Positions 12,456 through 23,755 of a DNA stretch of 64,000 bases are shown here, piece after piece. The stretch covers positions 308,163,484 through 308,227,483 of the forward strand of contig OY998175.1 of NCBI GenBank assembly GCA_963921935.1, in the 5' to 3' direction. Both the position numbers and the translations under genes were made by a program. The notes beneath the pieces were generated by a model. That model was not told the DNA's origin, made no database searches, and worked only from the letters and a program-made list of their open reading frames with translations. Every line of letters starts with the position of its first letter. Position 1 is the first letter of the stretch. This stretch comes from Galeruca laticollis (Eukaryota > Arthropoda > Insecta > Coleoptera > Chrysomelidae).

Positions 12456-13720
12456 AGTCTCAACTCTGGGTCGCTTGGACCCGCTTATTGGGGGAAAAGA
12501 AGATAGATTAGAACTATTCATGTTAGTCCCACGAGTATCCTAGGAAATATTCGGTCGATCATGATAGAGCCTGGATATAATGACAAGGCTTAAAATTACA
12601 ATCCAGATGTAGCCCGGTGTCTGGAGGGAACCGTTCGAGACTCACTAAGGCTGAGCCATGCATCTCGTCAGCACGGTGTCTAACACTTTGAGATTACCTT
12701 TTCAATGAGGGCGAACATATTACAAAAATGAGAAGAACAATAACAAGACATTACACGACATGACTAGGGCCCGGGGATCGTCACACTCGTATTCCAGAGT
12801 TGTTGGCCATATAGCCGACCACCTAGAACCCCCTGAGGGGAACATTCACAAAGAATGTATTCAACAGTCTCATCTTCTTGTTCACATCCTCTACTAAGTG
12901 GGGTGTCAGGCAGACCCAGCCTGTGGAGGTGTTTTCGTAGGTGTCAGTGACCAGTAAGAATACCCGTGGTTGTTCGTAGGTTCTGACTGTTCATTGTCAC
13001 GTATTTTTTGGCTTCTTGCTGTCCGGATAGCGAGCCTGCAGCCTTCTGCATCGTCCCATCTGCCATTAAACTTATTAAGGGAGAGTTCCTTTAGTCATCC
13101 GTCGCTGACGCCGATAGACCAATGGAAGTGCCGGGTTGCAAGAGTTTATGGCAGGCTGCTTTCCTGGCTAGCAATACGGTTTCCTTTCGATTTCTCGTGG
13201 CCCTTGATCCAGCCTAAAATGACCATGTTGTTGTTACAGGCTTCGATTAAAGCTATGTGACATTCTAGTACTGCCTGATGTAATGTGTGGTCTATTCAGG
13301 GCTAGTAGTGTTTGTCTACTATCCGTAACAATGTAAATATTATTACCTGTGGTGTTTCTTTTGGTAATCTCTTTTGCAGCGACGCAGATAAAAATGAGCT
13401 CTATTTGAGCAACACTTTCATTGCAGCTCATCGCCCATTTTATGTTTACATTCAGGGGTCTGGAAAAAATTCTACATACTGAGCCTACATTGGTTTTAGA
13501 CCCATCTGTGAAGATGCGGATTGCGCCTTCTTCCAATGGATCTTGTGCGTTATTTTTAAGGATTACCTTGTAGGGCCTGTGCAAGGCATATCGTGGTGGA
13601 ATCGAATCCGTATTGGCCTGCAGCAGTGGTACCTCTCTGAGGGCCTCATGTCACAAGTTACGTCTCAGTTTACCGGATCCTACAACAGGTTGTATACTGG
13701 TACAGCGTAGACGTGTCATG
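12456..13720 (-). mobile_element. 3' part of a second LINE: RNase H and C-terminal zinc motif
   Basis: On the minus strand, 13584-13234 encodes an RNase H domain: IRIFTDGSKTNVGS with the first Asp, ESVAQIELIFI with Glu, and YIVTDSRQTLLAL with the second Asp. Further downstream, at about 12960-12780, broken frames read LRKHLHRLGLPDTPLSRGC, then ETVEYILCECS and LYG. This is the terminal Cys-rich module of R1/Jockey-like LINEs. A non-coding tail follows to about 12456, where the other LINE begins. RT and endonuclease are absent (5' truncation near 13720). The C-terminal module is of the same type as the ORF in the 370-bp array. Confidence 0.8.
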
Positions 13721-15138
13721 ATCATCAAAACAACCTCACACATTTTAGTGCTTGTACATATCGGCTCCACGCAAAAAATCTGGATTAAATGGAGACTTTT
13801 GGAGTGGGTTAAAAATATTGCGAATATGCGGAAAATCTCGGTTGGGAGTCAATTTTTAGGAAAAATGACTCACCGGTCCAAATTAGGTACACAACTTCTG
13901 TTTCAAGTATTTTTCTCTAAAACGATGGGTCTCAAACTTTTAGGTAGAGTAATTTTTCTCGTACGAGTAGAAATAATACAAAATGCTAATATCTCCGTTC
14001 GGAGTAGATTTACGGCAAAAATGTATATAAACAAAATTAAATAGCAGGTCAAAATACACAACTTTTGTTTCAAACATTTTTTTTTGACCTTTTTTAATTT
14101 ACGTTTGCCTCCATAACTTTATTGGTTTGTACTGGTTTTGTTTTCCGTTCATGTTTGTGTTCTTAGTTACTATACCTCACGCCGTTCCAACCTAAAACTG
14201 CCCTTATTCATTGTTTAGATGTTAAATTATTTTGCACATATGTACCAAATTGCGGGTGTTCTCAATGCCGGCGGCTAAAGCAAATTTTTAGGCTTATTTC
14301 TGAATGAAATAGGACTATATATGTATGCAAAAAAAGAGAGAGAGAAATTCGAAGATTTTTTGAGTTGGGGTTTGTGAATGTTTAAATTTTGTTTTTTTTT
14401 GTGTTGAGATTTGGCCCTGATATAGGATATATTTCCTCTGCAGGGCTGGTTGGGGGTGTGTTTGTGGGTGGTTAGTGTGCGCGTATTGACTTGGCTTGAA
14501 TTTAGGGTAAGACTGAAAATTCAGTTTTAGAACCTATATGTATGTGTTATAGGACTATATATGTATGTGTTATAACGGAATTTGTATGCACGATAGAGGG
14601 CGCATTTTTGACGGATCGAAACCAAACTCGCTACAAAAATTGGTTCGGCCAAAACCTTGGACTAGTTCGTTAACGGGCCAAATCGCCCAGTAGAAACAAA
14701 ATGGCGGCATGTCAAAATTGAAAAAAAAATCGTATTATTTTGTTTTTTGAAAAAAGTTACTGAGATTTTTTTTTGAACTTAAGACGTTCTACAACTTTTG
14801 TATAAAACTCTTTTTTCTACTACCCAAAGTAGACTTTTGCACACTCAAATCTAACCGCAAAGTTGATGTTTTCCGCGATCTGTCATAATTGACATTATTT
14901 ACGCTCTAGAGCGTACTTTTCCGCTCGCCTGTTTTCATTTACAATAAACTAAAGAAAGGTAGTAAATAATAGATATATTAGAACAAAATGTAGAGCAGTC
15001 CGAATATTTTAGTTGAAATATTAATATCTGAAGATATTTCGAACGAAATTAACAAATATTCCTATATAATTTGACTGACATCTACAATTTATACAAGTTA
15101 CTGGATTTACAACGCTGCAGGTTACGCTACCAACAAAT
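13721..15138. other. Non-coding DNA with two decayed direct-repeat copies
   Basis: No gene is recognisable. Between about 13800 and 14100 two diverged copies of a ~165-bp segment follow one another; both contain a variant of ACACAACTTYTGTTTCAA. A related stretch lies near 14780. This looks like old satellite or transposon-tail sequence. A short GA tract (AGAGAGAGA) lies near 14337. Confidence 0.4.
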
Positions 15139-15541
15139 AGATGGTGGTGTATATTTTATATGTTTAATTTTATTGAAATTATAAAATAATTTAAACCTCA
15201 TACATTGATATTATTTTAATTCAATACTACAGTGAAGGATTTATTTCTTAGTTCAAGATAAAAATTAATATTTACAACTTATTACAAATATAACATTGTT
15301 AAAATTGACAATTTTCTTGATCGTTTTTGCAGATTCCTATTTTCATAGTATTGATTTATACGGACAAGTTTACGTAGTAGAAGGTAGGTAATGTATTATA
15401 CACCTAGATGCAACAGTGATTGCATATTTAAGTACCTACCTACTATTTTGTGAAAATAGTAGACTATGGAATTAATGAAACGTCATTATTTCATTTTTAG
15501 TTTATAAAAAAGTTGTGTGTTTATAAATAGCTATTTAAAAA

Positions 15542-16708
15542 ATGGATAGTGACAGTGAATTTTCAAGCACACCTCCGGATATGGCAGATTTTGCTAAAAA
15601 TATTACTCTTAATCTTCTGCTAACTAAATCCAGAGATAAATACGAAAAACAATACAATATTTTCATGAATTGGTGCCGCTCAAAGAAAATTAAAAAATAT
15701 TCGGAGAATGTATTGCTGACTTATTTTGACGAAAAATCCAAAACGCTAAAATCTTCAACCTTGTGGTCACAGTATTCGATGCTTCGAAGCACTTTGCAAG
15801 TAAAAAATGATATTAACATCTCAGTAAATACACTAAACTGATTGCATTTTTGAAGTTAGAAGCAGTGGGTTATAAAGCAAAGAAGTCACAAACATTCTCA
15901 AAGGAACAAGTGGAGAGCTTTATTAGATTTGCACCTGACGATGAACATTTGCTGAGAAAGGTACAAACGTTTTACTATTTATTTTATTCTGATACAGAAT
16001 TTCTCAGAATATTGGTTTTAGGTGATCTTAATCATGGGTATCGCTGGTGCATGCCGTAGGGATGAATTAATCAAAATTGAATTAAAGGATATAGATGATA
16101 GAGAATCATTTCTAGTGGTCCGAATCCCCGATTCGAAAACGAATCAAAGTCGCACATTCGCAATAATTAATAGTGCCGAAGAAAATGCGATCGACTATAT
16201 GTTCTATTATAGAAAATATTTTAATTTAAGACAGCAATGTTAAATTAAAAGTAATAACATTATTCAGCGCTTATTTTTACGATACTCCAAAGGTAAATGC
16301 TTCAATCAGGTGATTGGTATGAACACTGTGGGCAAAGTACCAAGCGAAATAGCCAGTTTCTTAAAATTGCCCGATAAACATTTATTTACTGGTCATTGCT
16401 TTCGACGAACGTCGGCGACATTGTTAGTAAATGGTGGAGGCGACTTAATTCAGCTTAAAAAACATGGTGGGTGGAAGAGCAGTAATGTGGCTGAAGGATA
16501 TATCGCCGAATCCATTAGCTATAAAATAGATACCTTCCAAAAAATGTCTGGGAACGCAGCAGTACCAACTAGCGAACAACTTTCGATTCCTTCTATATCT
16601 GATATTGCACAAAAAGATTCAGAAGATATTACTCTACCTTCGACTTCTTCAGGTCCTGGGATAAATATTAAAAATTGCCAAACTGTACATTCAACTTTAA
16701 TATTGTAG
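15542..16708 (+). pseudogene. Crypton-type tyrosine recombinase, with one intron
   Basis: The protein family moves DNA through a tyrosine recombinase (Arg-His-Arg-Tyr). Segment 15542-15841 gives an N-terminal SAM-like arm. A one-base shift near 15835 leads to the next frame (15850-15960). A 61-bp GT-AG intron (15961-16021) can be removed cleanly, joining LLRK to VILIMGIAGACRRDEL with the first catalytic Arg. The third part (16310-16708) has GHCFRRTSATLL (His and second Arg), LKKHGGWKSSNVAEGYI (His/Trp box and the catalytic Tyr), then a Ser/Pro tail. A TAA at 16241-16243 breaks the frame. All four catalytic residues survive. The family is usual for insect Cryptons; no RT or helicase is present. 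Confidence 0.82.
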
Positions 16709-16823
16709 GCAATAAATAAAAATAATAAGTAATTGTTACATGTTTTCAACATTCTAATAAAGTGTACTTCTCATGTTTTTTTTTAATTATTTGTTTAAAA
16801 ATAAGGTGATCGTAGAAAAAATC

Positions 16824-16948
16824 TTGTGTGCAATTCGAGCAGAAAGTGCGTTGCCGCTTTCGGCAGATTGCCCGCGCTCCGCTATGCGTCGTGCGGGCAA
16901 CTCTCTGCCTCAAGCGGCAAAGTATCACTTTCCGCTCATAATACACAA
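16824..16948. repeat. Palindrome P1 (~125 bp)
   Basis: Imperfect inverted repeat with a GC-rich centre. The outer arms TTGTGT / ACACAA, the middle arms AGAAAGTG / CACTTTCC and GCCGCTTTCGG / CCTCAAGCGGC, and the inner stem GCCCGC / GCGGGC can all be paired. It belongs to the palindrome group described in the findings. Confidence 0.75.
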
Positions 16949-17426
16949 ATAGCTATTTTCTAAAACGTACATTTATTTAAGAAAATTAATTTTTTTGTTT
17001 TGTTTTGGATCTGATGCAAAAACTTTACTGAAATAAGCCGTCCAATTGGTCTTGTGCCATTGGGATTTTTCTTTTTGCAATAGTTAAAACTTAACAATGA
17101 AATTGACTTGAAATAATGTTGTTCGTACAATTCTACACCACCATCTAGTATATTATGTCTGGCTTAATAAAATAGGGAAAAGTAAAGATAGATATCCTTC
17201 AATTTATAATTCAATTAGTACTTATTCTGATGTATAGATGGCAGAATGATACTGAAACAGGCGATTACACTTTTATCGTATAGATTTTTTTTACATCATA
17301 ATTCATTTAGTGTTTCTATTGATGTATAGATGGCAGAAGCATATTAAAACAAGAACTTTTTCATATGCGATTTACAATAAAATAGATTTAATTTGCAGGC
17401 GGAGTGGCGTATTAAATTCAAAATAT

Positions 17427-17573
17427 TGTAACGTTGTAATTATTTGTTTAATTATTTTAAAGAAAATATGTAAGCGGTTAATTTGACATGCGAAAACTAT
17501 ATTTAGAATGACGTTTCAATGATGATTCACAAGTTTTACACTAGGCGTCTGTACCTTACATCTCCCTTTCTTT
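17427..17573 (-). repeat. 3' LTR and polypurine tract of the Gypsy element
   Basis: On the minus strand AAAGAAAGGGAGA (17573-17561) is a typical polypurine tract. It is followed at once by an LTR that starts TGTAAGG and ends CGTTACA. The ends are TGTAA / TTACA inverted repeats. Length is 134 bp. No second LTR copy is present to confirm it. Confidence 0.7.
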
Positions 17574-17789
17574 GTAAACTAAAAAGACTGTTTTCCAAAC
17601 CGTGAAAATAATATTAATTTATAGATTTTTTTAAACATCTTATTATGTTAATGGTTAACTAATTATACCTATAATCATAAATTGCACGGCACAACTTAAA
17701 GTAGCTTATAAAATAATATTGTTACTACTAATTTAAGTATTATTAAAGATTAAGTCTATTTATTTGTTTAATTATTCTACCAAATCTTG

Positions 17790-20700
17790 GTGATCTTAGT
17801 GCTGTCGGGTAGGTTTGACTTCTTCAAATGATTAGAAGTGTTTGATGACGAGCTTGTTGTTGCTGGGAGTGACTAAAGAACAGCTGGTGATTGTTCCTGT
17901 TGCACTGCTGGTTCATCTGTGTATTTGGTTTCAGGAACTACCACTCTATTACTGGTAATGTGTCTTATGTAGATGACTGAAGTTTCTACGTAAGATTTGG
18001 CCTTGATCAGTTTGAATAATTACAGATTTGGTAGACCTTCAGGCTTTTCTACCACTCTTGCCCTTCCCATTGGCGATGAGCAACTTCGTGGCTGAGTTTT
18101 TCATTAATATCAAAATTGTCTGGTCTTTTAGTGTGCTTATTACTGTTATTGGCTTGTTCCTCTCTCAATCGTTTTAGTTCAGCTGTGACTCTTTGCATTA
18201 TTTTTGGTTTTAGATTGCTGTCTTTATAGTAAGTAATGGAGATGTGGTTATTCTGCGGTATACACGTTCGTTGGGTGAACCTAAAATATCGTTTCTCTCG
18301 TGTCAATACTACATTTTTTCTTGGCTACTTGAATTGCTTTTTCGGCGAGCCCATTGCCTTGATGGTGAGATGTGGACTGGATGTGACATGGTTAAATTTC
18401 CACCCTTTTTGAAAAATCTTGAATTCTCTAGACATGTATTGGGTTCCATTGTCTGTTTGTAGCTCTTCTGGTATTCCATGTACAGCAAACCATATTTTCA
18501 GTTGTTCTACAACTTCATATGAAGACTGACCTTTTAGCTGTTGAAAATCTAAATATCCAGAGTAGATGTCACAGATTACGAGGTAAGTTTTTCCTTTTAA
18601 TTCAAATAGATCAGATGCAACTATTTGCCATGGAAGAGTAGGAATCTGTTTAACTAGCACTATATCTTTAATATTGTCTTTTTGTGTTTGTTTACCGACA
18701 GAGCAGGTTTTAACTAGTTTTATGATGTCATCATATTGTCCCTTCCAGTATTTGTCTTGCTCTTCTTAAGCAGCTGTGTATACCTGCATGTCCCTGATGA
18801 ATATTCTTTAGCATTTTAGGGATCTGTGATTTTGGTACTACAATTTTATTTCCTTTCAGATACCTCAATTCTTCTCTTTAAAGTTAAAATAGTGTTGTAG
18901 TTCTATGGGAAGTTCAATGACTTTTTCTGGAAATCCTTGTAATATTGTCTGAACTAGTAACTGTAAATGTGGATCTTCCTTTGTAGCTGTAAGTAACTCC
19001 TCTTTTGCATCATGCATCAAATGATACAGGTTGTACTATTGTAACTTTCAAATTTTGTTCTTGTTCATATTTCAAAATTAGATGCATTGCAGTCTCGACT
19101 AAGAAAGTCTGCTAAGGGTATTTCTGTGCCTTTTTTAAATATGACTTTTAGTGCGTATGGTGCAAGATTGTATGGCTTATGGTCTGATTCCACTGTCAGT
19201 TCTTTACCATAAACATATTCGTGAAACTTCTTACATCCGAATTGTATAGCGAGTGCTTCTTTTTCAATATGTGGATAATTTTCTTTAGACTTGGTTAACG
19301 CTCTTGCTCCATAGGCTATAGGTTGTCCTTCTAAAAGAAGTGCAGCACCAAGATTTTTTGAACTTGCGTCTACGCTTAACGTTACAGGTTTCTTTACATC
19401 ATATAGTCGCAATACTGGAGGACTTTGAACAACTTGTTTTATTTGTTCAAAGCTTCTTCGTGATGAATTTCCCATGTAAAGCTTATATTTTTGTGTAACA
19501 AAACTCTCAGTGGATTTGTTAGGTCAGACATTTTCGGAATAAATTTATTTAGGTATGTGATAATTCCTAGTAGTCTCTGTAGCACTGTTTTGTTTGTTGC
19601 TGTCTTCATTGCCTGTATAGCTTCTACTTTTTCTGGGTCTGCTTCTTGTCCGTCTGCTGAAACAATGCGCACCAGGAATTTTGTTCTTTTCGATTCAAAG
19701 ATGCATTTATTTTTATTAAGTTTGAAGATTAATTTCTTTACTGTTTCTATGACTTCACTAACGGTTTTTTGAAGTTTTTCTCTACATTTTGCATATATAC
19801 AAATGTCATCCATTGATGCTTTTACATTTTTAAATTTACCGAGCAAATTTGTTAAAATTTCTTGGAATATTTCAGGTGCTGATGATACTCCAAACGGAAG
19901 TCTCTTGAAAGAATATCTTCCCCATGGGGTAGCGAAAGTTAATATTTTTTGTCTTCTTTCTGGAAGTTTAATTTGGCAGAATACTTTTGTGCAATCTAGT
20001 AATGCAAAGAATTTAGAACCTTTAATATCAGCTGAAATTTCCTCTATAGTAGTAAGTGGAAAATGACGTCTCAGTTTTTGTTAACATCTAATGGATCTAT
20101 ACAGATTCTTATTTTGTCTTTTTGTCTTACAATTACCATGGGACTTACAGCAGGGGTAGGCTCTGTTTCTAGTTTTATGACGTCTAATTTCACCATTCTG
20201 TCAAGTTCTTGCTTTACCTCATCTCTTATAGCATTTGGAATTCATCTTAACGATTTAATTTCATGTTTTGGGCTCTCGATTATGTCAATATCATACTCAT
20301 AACCTTTCTAATAGCCTAAACCTTCAAAGATATCATCTTTATATTCACTTTCCTTCAGTGTTTTCACCCTTGCAACAAGTTCTAACTTTTCACAGGTATC
20401 AAGTCCTAGGATAGGTGTAACCTTTTCTTCAACTACCTTGAATATACTATTGTTTTCTTCAGTTTTTATTTTACAGAATAGCTCTGCTTCGCCTAGAACC
20501 CCCATTTTATCTTCTGTGTAACTTATTTCAAATTTTTTGATCGGCTTGGTTTCAGACTTGCCTTTGTTTTCTTCATTAAGTGTCTCGGTAACACGATGCA
20601 TTGTGCTCCTGTATCTAGTTTGGCAATGAATTTCATATTACCAACTTATATTTTGTCTGTCCAGTCTTTCTTTTCTCTGGCACTTATAACTGATATGTAT

Positions 20701-20796
20701 ACCTCATCTTCAGAACTATTTCAGTGTTCTTCTACTGTATTCAGGAGAACGGCGGCTAATGACGCTCAGCAGACAATGGAGCTCATTCATTTTTAA
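17790..20796 (-). pseudogene. Gypsy pol remnants: protease, RT, RNase H, integrase
   Basis: Protease: LDTGAQCIVL with the catalytic Asp codon near 20613, continuing to GLDTCEKL. RT: the C-terminal half is readable at 19846-19439, where the YxDD box has become SMDD followed by ICIYA. RNase H at 19475-19065 shows TLSVDASSKNLGAALL, EKEALAIQFGCKKFHEY and VESDHKP, ending LADFLSR. Integrase at 18660-18325 shows WQIVASDLFEL, CDIYSGYLDF and LQTDNGTQYMS; the third acidic residue lies in a disturbed segment. The C-terminal tail runs from 18306 to about 17800. Frames change between nearly every segment. Described only as a relic. Confidence 0.83.
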
Positions 20797-20800
20797 TTAA

Positions 20801-21106
20801 ATCCATGCTTAATCGGATTTGGATATAGCGCGCTATCTGTAATAAAGTAGTGTAAGCACAGTATAAACGTGCAACGATGTTTGCAATTATGATCTCCGAG
20901 TGGTGAGGAAGGACGTGTTTTTGTATAGTATATAGGTTTGTGAAATATATATACTTTTATGTCGTTAATGTCAGAACAACAAAATGAAACCATTTTACAA
21001 GTCATAATATATATATATATATATTTATAAAGTAATCATTTCAAGTGATGGTTTTGGAAAAACAACAAATTTTAGTGAATACCTAATAAGAATTCGTCAG
21101 AAAAGT
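20801..21106. other. No gene recognised
   Basis: About 300 bp of AT-rich sequence including a short (TA)n run at 21008-21023. Nothing else is seen. Confidence 0.4.
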
Positions 21107-21289
21107 ATGCAAAGTAGTAGCGAAGAAATTGAAATACCAATCTTGTATGAAACCAATTTTCTTGATCATGTAAAAAATAAAACTCATGTTGTCGTCATGT
21201 TCATGTCGCCTTATTGCCCTCATTGCAAAAAAAACAAAACCATATTTTTATTATTTTTCAATAACTTAACTAGCAATAGTGCATGTTAG
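21107..21289 (+). pseudogene. Thioredoxin-fold exon or gene fragment
   Basis: The 60-residue ORF reads like the first half of a thioredoxin domain: YETNFLDHVKNK (the usual 'F...V' helix), THVVVMFMSPYCPHCKK (beta strand followed by a CxxC redox motif, here CPHC instead of the CGHC usual in protein disulfide isomerases), then low-complexity residues. The match stops after the CxxC helix start. No convincing splice donor follows, and the truncated Tc1 element begins right after the stop. It could be an exon of a TXNDC5-like ER thioredoxin gene, or a captured or retro-copied fragment. It is the most host-like coding fragment in this half of the window. Confidence 0.45.
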
Positions 21290-21847
21290 GCTTTTTGCTT
21301 GAGATATCCAAAGCCATTGTTACTGGGGTGGGGCCGTACATTATAATGCATAAAGGTTGCGTCGTCTCCAAGAATAACCCTGAACGGTAAGACATGGTCT
21401 TCTAGAACCTCTGTCAGGTACCTCTGCGCAGTCAACGTCCCATTTTCGATAAAGACTAACTCCGTGCGAGCGTCAAAATATATGCTTATCCATGCCATAA
21501 CTGATCCTCCACCAAATGGAAGTCGCTCAGCAATACACGCTTCAGCATATATTTCGCCTTGTCAACGCCACACTCTTACACGTCTATCTGAGCCTGTGAC
21601 ACAGAATCGCGATTCATCAGAAAACAATACGCGACTCCAATCCGCTATTGTCCAAGCCAAGTGTTCTCGTGCAAAATTCAATCTAGCAATCCGGTGTGCA
21701 CGAGAAAGCAGCGGACCAGTAGCTCTTGTTCGAAAAGATAAACCAGCAACGTGAAGTCACCTGCTAACTGTCCACTCACCTATGTTTACATTTCTCACTT
21801 CTTGCAAATGCACTAGAAACCAGAAAGCGGTCATCTCTAGCTGTTGC

Positions 21848-23755
21848 CCAGACAGCACACAATATCCACTAGATATCCAGTGGATAGCCCAATATCCACT
21901 GAATATCCAGTCCATGTAAGATATATAATGGATATCCACTGAATGTATTTCATAGATATGGAAAAAAATTACTTTCTATTTTACTAATAATATATTGAAT
22001 AATCACATAAAAAAATGATGAATGATAATACCTTCAATGCATAAATATCTTAATCTCCTGATATTATATCCATTGTATATCCATGGATATCTATTATTAT
22101 TTTCTATCGCATTTTTTGTCTGTGTTCAATGTATTTTTAGTTTTATTCAAATGGAATTGAAAAAAGATAGATATACCTAAGTTGTATCAGACTATAATGA
22201 GTTCAATCAACAATATGAATGCGGTATAATATGTGATGTTCTTAACATACAACAAAAGTATTTCATGTCTTAACGTTTAATGCTATAATAGAAAATAATA
22301 ATAATCAGTGGATTTCCATATATTGCATACCCGCAAAACTATGCTACCAACTATACACTGTTCTCTCATTGGTCGATGCCGCGTTTGACCGTTTGATGTA
22401 GCCTCGTCTCCTCGTCATTTTGGTTGTTAGGTTATCATCGTTTTAGAAACGTGCAAAAGTGGTTGGTTATTTTTTATCGGTAGTTTGGATTTGGAAAAAA
22501 ATAAGGTATGTATATGTTTCTTACCTTAATTCTGAATATTGTTACGTCTCCTATATTTTATTGATATTTATGATTGATTACCTACATTAAAAGCGTTTTG
22601 TATATTTATACAATGTAAAATAGCATGGTGTAGAAATGTAAAATAAGTTTTACCTCGGCTTTTACTTTGTTTCATGATAAACTGAGCTGATGGCTCGGCT
22701 GATTTGAGTAAACATCCTTTTGAGCTTAATAATAATGGTGGTGTTCAGGTGATAAGAAATGTTCTTATTACAGGTATGTGCTCGAATACAAGACGCCAGC
22801 CAATTTTCAAAATGTTATTTTACAAAAAAAGGTGTATCTTTTATTCGGGCGTATACGGTATATAGTTGACCTTGAAAATCGTCAATCTTTCTTTTCTCGT
22901 TCTTACAGAAATAACCGTGCAGAGTAGATGAGTTGGGTGATGAAGAAGAAGAATTATTGATGTATATGCAAATATGTATATTATATAAAATAAAAATATT
23001 TTCTATCATTCTATTCCATAGTGTATCATTTCATTATATGTCAAATAATACTACTATTATAAAGAATTTAATTCCATTTGTACCTTCTTACACACACTGA
23101 CTAGTACCTGCTGGTGGAAATACAAGATGGCCAACAAAAACAATGCTTACCAAAAGTTGTATATATCCACAGATCTGGAATAAAATTAACTGGAAATAAG
23201 AGTTCTGGTCAATCAGTACAAAATATAACAGATATACGCGATGAGTATTTGAATCTTTTTCACTGGACCACAATATTCTACAGTCGTCCACTTAAATACT
23301 AGACTATCCACCCTGTGTATCTATTATATTTTGTACTGGTTGACTGGATAAACTATTTTCTCTTAATTTTATTCCAGATCTGTAGACATAAAAAACTTTT
23401 CATTTCCATTTTTTGTTGGACTACCTTGTATTTCCATCAGTAGATACTAGTCATCTATTCTCAGATTTTCATGTTTGAGGAGGAAGGATATACCAAATGT
23501 GAATATAAAATATCCTATTAATAACCATGGGACGTTAATTGGATATACCAAATGTGAACATAGGATATCCATGGGATATTAACGAGATATCCAGTGGATA
23601 TCTCCAAAGACATTCATAAGATATCACATATATCCTAGATATAGGCGGACATATGGATATCCATTGTATGTCTATAGGCTATCCATCTATATCTAATGGA
23701 TATACTGGATATCCATAAAGGATATCTTGTGGATGTCTAATGGATATTGTGTGCT
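21848..23755. mobile_element. ~1.9-kb element with ATATCC/GGATAT motif arrays at both ends, inside Tc1
   Basis: Both junctions carry the inverted ends GCACACAATATCCA and TGGATATTGTGTGC. Inside each end, for about 100-250 bp, variants of ATATCCA / TGGATAT recur many times (21860-22090 and 23500-23750). The interior has no long ORF. A possible 5' exon ends at a consensus donor near 22506 (AATAAG followed by GTATGT). The interior also holds a ~350-bp foldback. Removing the element joins the two Tc1 halves, with an uncertain short duplication (AGA or similar). Exact ends are uncertain by about 10 bp. I cannot name the superfamily. Confidence 0.7.
23099..23452. repeat. Foldback of ~354 bp inside the ATATCC element
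   Basis: Left arm from GACTAGTACCTGCTGGTGG pairs with a right arm ending in CATCAGTAGATACTAGTC. Arms are about 140 bp with moderate divergence; both contain CAGATCTGGAATAAAATTAA or its complement. The loop is about 75 bp. It resembles a hairpin MITE. Confidence 0.8.

Larger units (their letters stand above)
15139..17147. repeat. 13-bp inverted repeat bracketing the Crypton relic
   Basis: AGATGGTGGTGTA at 15139-15151 is matched by TACACCACCATCT at 17135-17147. The two perfect inverted copies lie about 0.4 kb outside each end of the recombinase gene. Cryptons are not expected to have terminal inverted repeats, so this may be chance, an outer element, or recombination-site sequence. Further copies of a related motif, TGATGTATAGATGGCAG, occur near 17228 and 17318. 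Confidence 0.45.
17427..20800 (-). mobile_element. Ty3/Gypsy LTR retrotransposon, 5'-truncated
   Basis: On the minus strand the order is protease, RT, RNase H, integrase, polypurine tract, 3' LTR. This domain order (integrase last) defines Ty3/Gypsy. The 3' LTR (17427-17560) is only 134 bp long, reminiscent of the short LTRs of the Mag lineage. The gag region and 5' LTR are missing beyond about 20800. Multiple frameshifts and stops make it a relic. Confidence 0.85.
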
